Below, piece by piece: positions 42,442 through 48,447 of a stretch of DNA of 48,447 nucleotides. The stretch is from Amphiplicatus sp046296195 (GTDB lineage Bacteria > Pseudomonadota > Alphaproteobacteria > Caulobacterales > Parvularculaceae). The notes beneath the pieces were generated by a model. It worked only from the letters and a program-made list of their open reading frames with translations. It did not search any database and had not been told where the DNA came from. Position numbers and translations under genes: made by a program. Within the stretch, counting starts at the first letter, position 1, and the number at the start of each line of letters is the position of its first letter. The DNA is taken from the NCBI GenBank assembly GCA_046296195.1, contig JBKBLR010000021.1:1-48447 (forward strand). The letters run 5' to 3'.

Positions 42442-42469
42442 GTTGCATCACTGATGTTGCATCACTGAT
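42442..42469. repeat. 14-bp perfect tandem duplication at a gene end
   Basis: GTTGCATCACTGAT occurs twice back to back (42442-42455, 42456-42469). The second copy contains the stop codon of the leftward UrcA gene; the first lies just outside it and carries a spare in-phase-like TCA. It looks like slipped-strand duplication. Confidence 0.85.
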
Positions 42470-42749
42470 CGAGGCGCGCGAGCGCGACATTGTCGATCTT
42501 CGAAAGAATGTCCGCCATCACTTCCTGACGGCATTCCTCGGCGGCGCGGCGGGCGCTGATCCCGCGAACGCCGTTGGCGGCGCAGTAGCGCTCGACCGAC
42601 CGGTCGAGCCGGGCCTTGAGGTCGGCGCGGCCGCCCGCCGTCTCGAGTTCATGGGACTTGTAGCTGAAAGCGAACGGCTCGGCGCCGGCGCGCGTGATGG
42701 CGAGACCGCTGGCGATGGCGATCGCGGCAAGGAACGTTCTGGTGATCAT
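42462..42749 (-). CDS. UrcA-family secreted protein
   Basis: Small exported protein of 95 residues with a signal peptide (about 1-22, AGA site) and the UrcA pattern: FAFSYKSHELETAGGRADLKARL, RYCAANGVRG and EECRQEVMADI, with two Cys that can pair. Function of this alphaproteobacterial family is unknown. ATG at 42749 is six bases after GGAG; an ATG one codon earlier is too close to it, and a 142-residue frame from 42890 adds no conserved sequence. It is flanked by two near-identical GC-rich hairpins. Confidence 0.85.
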   Translation of the reverse strand: MITRTFLAAIAIASGLAITRAGAEPFAFSYKSHELETAGGRADLKARLDRSVERYCAANGVRGISARRAAEECRQEVMADILSKIDNVALARLDQ

Positions 42750-43090
42750 CATGGGCTCCAAATGGCTGTTTTTTCCTGAGCGGATTTTTGTCCGCGCCGA
42801 CGACAGGAGTTTTCTTCCTCCGGCGACGTGCGGCGGATTAGGCTTTGTCGTTTTCAGTCCGGTGACGCCCGCATGAAGTCGCGATGACAATCAGAGGCTG
42901 CGGCCGTCGCCGGTCATCGACTGTGCGGCGGGCGTTTCCGCCCGCCGCTGTCGCCGCGCCGTCCCGATACGCACTGAGGGCGGCGAATTCGGTCTGACCG
43001 ACGGAAATGACCTAGCGCGCCGGCGTTCGTCGGCGTGTGATTCTCATCACGTGCGGTCGCTGAAAGGCGCGCCCGCTTTCAGAGTCTCGT
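42750..43090. other. Intergenic region upstream of the UrcA gene, with hairpin
   Basis: About 340 bases without a supported gene between the start of urcA and the end of the metallo-beta-lactamase-fold gene. It contains a 10-bp perfect hairpin GCGGCGGGCG-TTTC-CGCCCGCCGC (42925-42948), almost a copy of the one at 42417-42440 but with no T tract. The urcA promoter should lie here. Confidence 0.6.
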
Positions 43091-43972
43091 TCACCGCTTC
43101 AGGGATTTGTAGACAGTGCGCGTCAGCGCCTCGCCGCTGATGAAGCCCTTGCCCCAGGTCTCATTGAGGTCCTTCAAGGGATCGGCCTTGACGACCTCGT
43201 CCTCGCTGAGCCCCTGCGCGATCAGCGCGGTGATGCGGGCGCGCACATCCTTCAGCATGGCCACATAGGCGCTGAGCCCTGCCTTCGACGACAGGGGCCC
43301 GTGCCCGGGGATGATCTTCGTGTCGCCATCGCAGAGCGCCAGGATCGCCTCCTGCGCCGCGATGACGCCGTCGAACGCGCCGCCGGACTGGAGATCGATA
43401 TAAGGATAACCGCCATTGAAATAGATGTCGCCCGTATGGATCACATTGGCGTCGCGAAAATGGATGACCGCGTCGCCGTCCGTATGCGCATCATCGAGGT
43501 GGATGACCCGGATGTCGCGTCCGTTCCAGTAAAAGGAGACCTCATCTGAAAAGGTGATGACGGGCAGCGCCCCGGCGGGTGCCGGCGGGGTTTCGCCCGT
43601 CCCCCGTTTGAGGCCCTCTTTCAGGCGCTTTCTCACATTGTCATGCGCGACGATGCGCGCGCCAGCCTGTCCGAAGGCCTCATTGCCGCCGGTGTGATCG
43701 CCGTGCCAGTGCGTGTTGAGGACGAATTCGACCGGGCGGGCGTCGATCGCCTTGATCGCGGCCCTGATCTTCGGGGCGAGCGGCGCGAACTGGTCGTCGA
43801 TGACGAAGGCGCCGTCGGGCCCGACGGAGAGGCCGATGTTCCCGCCTGCGCCCTCGAGCATGTAAAGCCCCGGCGCGACCTCGCTCGTCTTGATCTCGAC
43901 GCTGGACAAGTCGCGCTGGGCGAAGGCCGGCGCGGCGGCGAGGAAAAGGCTCAAAGCGATGATCAGTCGCAT
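43091..43972 (-). CDS. Secreted metallo-beta-lactamase-fold hydrolase
   Basis: Periplasmic MBL-fold enzyme of 293 residues with signal peptide 1-18 (AFA site). The metal motif HxHxDH is at His88-x-His90-x-Asp92-His93 (THWHGDHTGGNEAFG). Further ligands are in DDAHTDGDAVIHF, HTGDIYFNGGYPYID and PGHGPLSS. Similar proteins are annotated as quinoprotein relay system zinc metallohydrolases or subclass B-like hydrolases; antibiotic hydrolysis is not implied. It is divergent from aroG with 135 bases between them. Confidence 0.9.
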   Translation of the reverse strand: MRLIIALSLFLAAAPAFAQRDLSSVEIKTSEVAPGLYMLEGAGGNIGLSVGPDGAFVIDDQFAPLAPKIRAAIKAIDARPVEFVLNTHWHGDHTGGNEAFGQAGARIVAHDNVRKRLKEGLKRGTGETPPAPAGALPVITFSDEVSFYWNGRDIRVIHLDDAHTDGDAVIHFRDANVIHTGDIYFNGGYPYIDLQSGGAFDGVIAAQEAILALCDGDTKIIPGHGPLSSKAGLSAYVAMLKDVRARITALIAQGLSEDEVVKADPLKDLNETWGKGFISGEALTRTVYKSLKR

Positions 43973-44107
43973 CAGGTCGGCTCCAAAGCGGCGTCAGCGC
44001 TCCTTAACCTGGCGAGCGTTAGGCTGCGAGGCCGCCCGGGCCTTTTTGTTGCAGACGCGAAGGTCCGGCGGTAGGACTGCGATCGCCGAGACGACGAGAG
44101 AGGGCGC

Positions 44108-45487
44108 GTGCCGGATTTCGGAGACAGCCAGGGGTGGACGCCGGACAGTTGGCGGCGGTTTCCCGCCCGTCACATGCCGGCGGATTACCCGGACGCCGCC
44201 GCGCTGAAGGCCGTCGAAACGGAGCTGACGAGCTATCCCCCGCTCGTCTTCGCCGGCGAGGTCAGGACCTTGCGCGCCGAGCTTGCGCGCGTCGCCGAGG
44301 GGCGGGCTTTCCTCCTCCAGGGCGGGGACTGCGCCGAGAGCTTCAAGGAATTCCACCCCAACAACATCCGCGACACCTTTCGCGTGCTGCTCCAGATGTC
44401 GGTCGCGCTCACCTTCGGCGCGGCGATGCCGGTCCTCAAGATCGGCCGCATCGCGGGGCAATTCGCCAAGCCTCGCTCGGCGCCGACCGAGACGATCGAC
44501 GGCGTCACCCTGCCGAGCTATCGCGGCGACAACATCAACGGCATGGAGTTCACGGAGAAAGCGCGCACGCCCGATCCCCAGCGCCTCCTCAAATCCTACG
44601 GCCAGGCGGCGTCGACCCTCAATCTCATCCGCGCCTTCGCCAGCGGCGGCTACGCCGACCTGCACAACGTGCATAAATGGAATCTCGAATTCGTCTCGGA
44701 CAATCCGCAGGCCGACCGTTACCGCGAGCTCGCCAACCGCATCTCCGAGGCGCTGACCTTCATGGAGGCGTGCGGCGTCACCTCGAAGGAGGTGCGCTCG
44801 ATCCGCGAGGTCGATTTCTACACCAGCCATGAGGCGCTGCTGCTCGGCTTTGAGGAGGCGATGACGCGCGTCGATTCGACCTCGGGGCGCTGGTACGACA
44901 CCTCCGCGCACATGATCTGGATCGGCGATCGCACGCGCCAGACCGACGGCGCGCATGTCGAATTCTGCCGCGGCGTCGAAAATCCGATCGGCGTCAAATG
45001 CGGGCCCTCGCTGCAGCCGGACGAGCTGATGCGGCTTCTCGACATTCTGAACCCGTCGAACGTCGCCGGCCGGATCGTTCTTATCGCCCGCTATGGCGCT
45101 GACGCGGTGGGGGCGGGGCTCGCCCCGCTCGTTCGCAAGGTGGTCGCCGAGGGGCGCAAGGTGGTGTGGTCCTCAGACCCGATGCACGGCAACACCATCA
45201 AGGCCGGATCGGGCTTCAAAACGCGGCGTCTTGAGGACCTCAAGAAGGAGCTTGACGGCTTCTTCGCCGTTTGCCGGGCGGAGGGCGCCTATCCCGGCGG
45301 GGTCCACCTCGAAATGACCGGCCAAAACGTGACGGAATGTCTCGGCGGCCTGCAGGCGATCGCGGAGACCGACCTTTCCTCGCGCTACCAGACCCATTGC
45401 GATCCCCGCCTCAACGCGACGCAGGCTCTAGAGCTCGCCTTCGTTCTCGCCGACAATCTCAAGAAAAGCCGGGAAAACGGCCGATAA
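44108..45487 (+). CDS. aroG: Class II 3-deoxy-7-phosphoheptulonate synthase
   Basis: First enzyme of the shikimate pathway, joining phosphoenolpyruvate and erythrose 4-phosphate. The 459 residues are the plant-like class II type: LLQGGDCAESFKEF, FAKPRSAPTE, LPSYRGDNINGMEFTEKAR, STLNLIRAFASGGYADLHNVHKWNL, FYTSHEALLLGFEEAMTR, CGPSLQPDEL and WSSDPMHGNT are all present. It starts at GTG. It stands alone, and regulation by aromatic amino acids cannot be read from the sequence. The symbol follows usage in other class II enzymes. Confidence 0.94.
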   Translation: MPDFGDSQGWTPDSWRRFPARHMPADYPDAAALKAVETELTSYPPLVFAGEVRTLRAELARVAEGRAFLLQGGDCAESFKEFHPNNIRDTFRVLLQMSVALTFGAAMPVLKIGRIAGQFAKPRSAPTETIDGVTLPSYRGDNINGMEFTEKARTPDPQRLLKSYGQAASTLNLIRAFASGGYADLHNVHKWNLEFVSDNPQADRYRELANRISEALTFMEACGVTSKEVRSIREVDFYTSHEALLLGFEEAMTRVDSTSGRWYDTSAHMIWIGDRTRQTDGAHVEFCRGVENPIGVKCGPSLQPDELMRLLDILNPSNVAGRIVLIARYGADAVGAGLAPLVRKVVAEGRKVVWSSDPMHGNTIKAGSGFKTRRLEDLKKELDGFFAVCRAEGAYPGGVHLEMTGQNVTECLGGLQAIAETDLSSRYQTHCDPRLNATQALELAFVLADNLKKSRENGR

Positions 45488-45601
45488 TCCTGCCGAAACA
45501 GGCCGCAACATAGTTTGAGGCCGCCTCCCGCTTGGGGCCATATTCCTGCCCCGGAGCCGTCGCTATTAGTTGCGTATCCAGTACTAGGGGAGACGGTCCG
45601 C

Positions 45602-46528
45602 GTGCCGGAGCGGCTTAAAACGGGGGTCGTCGGCGCCGGTGTTTTCGGGGGTCATCACGCCCGGAAGCAAAAGGGCTCGCCGCGCGTTGATTTCGTTGGC
45701 GTCTTTGATCCTGATTCCGCGCGCGCCGCTGCGCTGGCGTGTGAGCTGGAAACCCACGCCTTTCCGACCCTCGACGCGCTCCTTGCCGCCGTCGACGCCG
45801 TGACCGTCGCCGCCCCGGCGGCTGCGCATTATCGGCTTGCCGCCGCCGCGCTGGGCGCCGGGCGGCATGTCTATGTCGAAAAGCCGATCGCGCTCGATCT
45901 CGGTGACGCCGACGCGCTCATTGCTGCGGCGTCGGCGAACGGGCTCGTTCTTCAGGTCGGTCATCAGGAACGCTTTGTCCTCGCCGCCATGGGCCTGCCG
46001 CGCGGCGACCGCCAGCCGCTCTCGCTCGCATTTGAGCGCTCCGGTCCCGCGACGGGACGCGGCGAAGACGTCGCGGTCGCGCTCGACCTCATGATCCACG
46101 ATCTCGATATCGCGCGCCTGTTCGGCTTCGAGAGCCCGGAAACGGTCAGCGCCTGCGGTTCCTATGACGAGACGGTCACGACCTTGACTTTCGCCGGCGG
46201 GCGGCGGGCCTCGTTCATCGCCAGCCGGCGGGCCAGCGCGCGCGCCCGGCGGATGACGGCGGTCTATGACGACGGCGAGATAGAGATCGACTTTCTCAAC
46301 CGCACCATCGCGAACGGCACGGCGGCGAGCCTGGCGGCGAATGATTTCGCGGCGGGGCCGGCGGCGCTCTCCGATCCGCTCGGCGCGAGCGTCGAGGCGT
46401 TCGTCGCGGCGATCCTTGACGGCGGCCGGGCGATCGTCGACGGCAGGGTCGGACGCGGCGCGCTCGATTGGGCGCTGCGGGTCGAGGACGCGCGCCAGGC
46501 GCTCGGAACGGCAAGGAAGCGCGCATGA
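45602..46528 (+). CDS. Gfo/Idh/MocA-family oxidoreductase
   Basis: NAD(P)-dependent sugar or cyclitol dehydrogenase of 308 residues. The N-terminal Rossmann motif is GVVGAGVFGGHHARK. Other signatures are HVYVEKPIALDL with the catalytic Lys and LDLMIHDLDIARLFG with the His. GTG at 45602 is used because it follows GGGGAGA and begins the fold; an open frame upstream to 45515 lacks family sequence. The stop overlaps the aminotransferase start (ATGA), so the two act together, probably in making an aminosugar. It is short compared with most family members (about 330-380). Confidence 0.87.
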   Translation: MPERLKTGVVGAGVFGGHHARKQKGSPRVDFVGVFDPDSARAAALACELETHAFPTLDALLAAVDAVTVAAPAAAHYRLAAAALGAGRHVYVEKPIALDLGDADALIAAASANGLVLQVGHQERFVLAAMGLPRGDRQPLSLAFERSGPATGRGEDVAVALDLMIHDLDIARLFGFESPETVSACGSYDETVTTLTFAGGRRASFIASRRASARARRMTAVYDDGEIEIDFLNRTIANGTAASLAANDFAAGPAALSDPLGASVEAFVAAILDGGRAIVDGRVGRGALDWALRVEDARQALGTARKRA

Positions 46529-47685
46529 ACGGCGTCGCCAATCTATCGCTTGCGGGCAAGACCGCCGTCGGCGAGATCGCCTTCATCGACCTCAAGGCGC
46601 AGCAGCGCCGGATCCGCGCGCGCATCGAGGCGCGGCTCGCCGCCGTGCTCGACCATGGCCGCTATATAGCCGGGCCCGAGATCGAGGAGCTTGAAGCGCT
46701 GCTCGCCGAGCGGACAGGGGCTGCGGCGGCGGTCGCCTGCGCCAGCGGCACGGCGGCGCTCATCATTCCGCTGCTCGCCGCCGGCGTCGAGGACGGCGAC
46801 GCGGTGTTCATCCCGGCCTTTTCCTACAATGCGACAGCGAACGCCGTGTTGCTCACCGGTGCGACGCCCGTTTTCGTCGACATCGATCCTGCGACGTTCA
46901 ACATGGACGCGGGCGATCTCGAGGCGCGCATCGGCGAGGTCAAACGCGACGGCCGGCTGAAGCCCGCCGCCGTCATTCCGGTCGACCTCTTCGGCTCGCC
47001 GGCGGATTATCGCGCCATCGGCGCCATCGCCCGCCGCGAGGGGCTCTTCCTGCTCGCCGACGGCGCGCAGGGCTTCGGCGGCCGCCTCGACGGCAGATGG
47101 GTCGGCGATCTCGCCCCGGCGACGGCGACGAGTTTCTTCCCCGGCAAGGCGCTCGGCGCCTATGGCGACGCCGGCGCGATCCTCAGCCAGGAGCCCGGCA
47201 TCGTCGAGCGATGGATGTCGATCCGCTGGCACGGCACGGACGCCGCGCGCAAGAACTCCGTATGCGTTGGATTCAACGGCCGGATGGACAGCTTCCAGGC
47301 GGCGGTGCTGCTCGAGAAGCTGGCGATTTTCGACGACGAGCTCGAGGCGCGCGTGCATGTCGCCTCGATCTACGACCGGCGCCTGTCGGCGATCGCCCGC
47401 CCGCAGAAGCATCTTTCCGGCGCGCAGTCAGGTTACGGCTACTATTCGCTGCGCGTTCCGCGCCGCGACGCCGTCGCGCAGGACTTGAAGGCGCGCGGCG
47501 TGCCGACGGCGGTCTATTACGCAACCCCGCTCCACAAAATGCCGGCTTTCGAGCGCTATGCGCCGGCGCGGCCCCTGCCGGCGACGGAAGCAGTCGCGTC
47601 GGACATTCTCTCGCTGCCGATGCATCCTTACCTGACGCCCGATCAGGTTCATTATATCTGCGACTGCCTCGAAGCGGCGCTCTGA
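46525..47685 (+). CDS. DegT/DnrJ/EryC1/StrS-family aminotransferase
   Basis: PLP enzyme of 386 residues that aminates keto-sugar nucleotides. Signatures are ACASGTAALIIPLLAAGV, FIPAFSYNATANAVLLTGATPVFVDID, DGAQGFGG and the PLP Lys in SFFPGKALGAYGDAGA. The ATG at 46525 overlaps the oxidoreductase stop. An oxidoreductase followed by this aminotransferase is the WlbA/WlbE-like (WbpB/WbpE-like) pairing for 3-amino sugars such as 2,3-diacetamido hexoses. No glycosyltransferase or acetyltransferase is adjacent. Its last codons lie in a 13-bp tandem repeat. Confidence 0.9.
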   Translation: MNGVANLSLAGKTAVGEIAFIDLKAQQRRIRARIEARLAAVLDHGRYIAGPEIEELEALLAERTGAAAAVACASGTAALIIPLLAAGVEDGDAVFIPAFSYNATANAVLLTGATPVFVDIDPATFNMDAGDLEARIGEVKRDGRLKPAAVIPVDLFGSPADYRAIGAIARREGLFLLADGAQGFGGRLDGRWVGDLAPATATSFFPGKALGAYGDAGAILSQEPGIVERWMSIRWHGTDAARKNSVCVGFNGRMDSFQAAVLLEKLAIFDDELEARVHVASIYDRRLSAIARPQKHLSGAQSGYGYYSLRVPRRDAVAQDLKARGVPTAVYYATPLHKMPAFERYAPARPLPATEAVASDILSLPMHPYLTPDQVHYICDCLEAAL

Positions 47686-47709
47686 AGCGGCGCCCTGAAG
47701 CGGCGTTTT
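47671..47709. repeat. Three tandem copies of a 13-bp unit at a gene end
   Basis: GAAGCGGCGCTCT, GAAGCGGCGCCCT and GAAGCGGCGTTTT follow each other exactly at 47671, 47684 and 47697. The first copy encodes the last residues (Glu-Ala-Ala-Leu) and begins the stop codon of the aminotransferase. A further GAAGCGGCG occurs at about 47745. Confidence 0.85.
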
Positions 47710-47736
47710 GCAAAAGCGCGCGCAGTTTTGCGCGCG
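47707..47736 (-). terminator. Probable terminator of the iron-transport permease
   Basis: CGCGCGCA (47717-47724), four-base loop, TGCGCGCG (47729-47736). The minus strand continues CTTTTGCAAA. It lies 31 bases after the leftward permease stop, between converging genes. Confidence 0.55.
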
Positions 47737-47767
47737 TGAGGCGCGAAGCGGCGAACGCCGCGACCCA

Positions 47768-48447
47768 TCATCGTGCTTTCCGGACGAGCAGGCTGAGCGC
47801 AAGGACCGGCAGCACGCCGAGGCCGATCAGCGTCAGCGCGGCGGGGGCGGCCTCGGCGAGACGCTCATCGCCGGCGAGGCGATAGACGCGCGTCGCCAGC
47901 GTTTCGAAATTGAATGCGCGCAAGATGAGCGTCGCCGGCAATTCCTTCGTGATGTCGACGAAAAGGATGATCGCCGCTGCGGCGATCGAGGGCGCCATCA
48001 GCGGCGCATGGATGCGCAAGGCGAGGCGCGGGGCGCCGGCGCCGAGAACGCGCGCCGCGTCGTCGACCGCCGGCGCAACGCCTGCAAGGCCGCCGGAAAG
48101 CACGTTGAAGCCGGCGGTCAGGAACCGCGCCGCATAGGCGTAAAGAAGCGCGCCGAGGCCCGTCACCTTGGCGACGCCGGCGCCGAACAGCGCCGCGCCG
48201 GCGCTGAAAACGCCGATCGCGATGACGGCGCCGGGCAGGGCGTAGCCGAGCGTCGCAATGCGCAGGGCCGCGGCAAAAAGGGGGCCCTTCGCGGCGCGCG
48301 CGGCGTAGGCGAGAAGGCCCGCTGCCGCGATGACGAGGAGCGCGCCCGCCGAAGCTGCGAGCGCCGAATTGAAGAACGCCTCGGCGAGGCCGCGCATCGT
48401 TCCCCCCTGCAGCTTTCCGGCGATCACCGCGACGGGAAGAACCGCGC
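47768..48447 (-). CDS. FbpB-type ferric-iron ABC transporter permease (partial, 5' end beyond window)
   Basis: C-terminal part of a two-domain binding-protein-dependent permease; the frame stays open to the window edge, so the real start lies outside. Multiple hydrophobic helices are seen. The inner-membrane coupling (EAA-like) loop is DDAARVLGAGAPRLALRIHAPLMAP. The segment ITKELPATLILRAFNFETLATRVYRLAGDERLAEAA strongly resembles FbpB/AfuB ferric-iron permeases, with the thiamine permease ThiP as a relative. The ATPase and binding protein are presumably further out on the same strand. Confidence 0.9.
   Translation of the reverse strand, partial: AVLPVAVIAGKLQGGTMRGLAEAFFNSALAASAGALLVIAAAGLLAYAARAAKGPLFAAALRIATLGYALPGAVIAIGVFSAGAALFGAGVAKVTGLGALLYAYAARFLTAGFNVLSGGLAGVAPAVDDAARVLGAGAPRLALRIHAPLMAPSIAAAAIILFVDITKELPATLILRAFNFETLATRVYRLAGDERLAEAAPAALTLIGLGVLPVLALSLLVRKAR

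Noticed and set aside
42590..42609. Palindrome resembling the paa operator inside the UrcA gene
   Set aside because: It lies within coding sequence of a conserved region and far from paa genes, so chance is more likely.

Overview
The window looks like a chromosomal segment of a high-G+C alphaproteobacterium. Support comes from a CtrA-type box (TTAA-N7-TTAA) in front of a SleB-family cell-wall hydrolase, a UrcA-family secreted protein, a class II DAHP synthase, a ZnuD-like receptor with a DUF2946-type partner, and uniformly GC-rich coding. Family-level placement is not possible from the sequence alone; Caulobacterales or Parvularculales-like lineages would fit.

Layout. 0.1-4.2 kb (minus strand): M20 peptidase, pgsA and an OmpR/EnvZ-type two-component pair. 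4.2-7.8 kb: glnB-glnA (minus) diverging from the NAD(P)HX repair enzyme nnr. 7.8-12.6 kb (plus): a secreted vanadium-haloperoxidase-like protein, a small lipoprotein, a GNAT acetyltransferase, tRNA-Leu(UAG) and trigger factor. 12.6-26.7 kb: a phenylacetate (paa) degradation island of two divergent blocks. The leftward block is paaG-paaZ-paaK-tetR followed by a membrane-fusion adaptor; the rightward block is paaI-paaJ, then paaA-X-paaB-paaC-paaD-paaE-Y-paaH. X is an AT-richer membrane-protein gene set exactly between paaA and paaB. Y is an additional PaaA/PaaC-like ferritin-fold protein. Both blocks carry the same TetR-type operator, TTGACCGAYCGGTY, overlapping a -35 box, so the TetR protein encoded with paaK is the probable PaaR repressor.

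26.8-32 kb: DUF2946-like protein plus ZnuD-like TonB receptor (metal uptake), a cold-shock protein with a long leader, a secreted beta-helix protein, a DsbA-like oxidoreductase and a crotonase. 32-36 kb: pyruvate phosphate dikinase and the SleB-like hydrolase. 36.4-42.4 kb: divergent mnmH/selD (tRNA selenation), ygfZ, a MAPEG protein, tag, a KAS III-like synthase and a ParA-like ATPase. 42.4-48.4 kb: UrcA protein, secreted metallo-beta-lactamase-fold protein, DAHP synthase, a Gfo/Idh oxidoreductase plus DegT aminotransferase pair, and the 3' part of an FbpB-type ferric-iron permease cut by the window end.

The paa genes encode ligation of phenylacetate to CoA (PaaK), epoxidation (PaaABCE, with PaaD for cluster maturation), ring-expansion isomerisation (PaaG), ring opening and oxidation (PaaZ), a rescue thioesterase (PaaI) and beta-oxidation-like steps (PaaH, PaaJ). 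No paaF is in the island. The most unusual signals are gene X, gene Y, the shared operator/promoter architecture, and several short tandem duplications and hairpins at gene ends.
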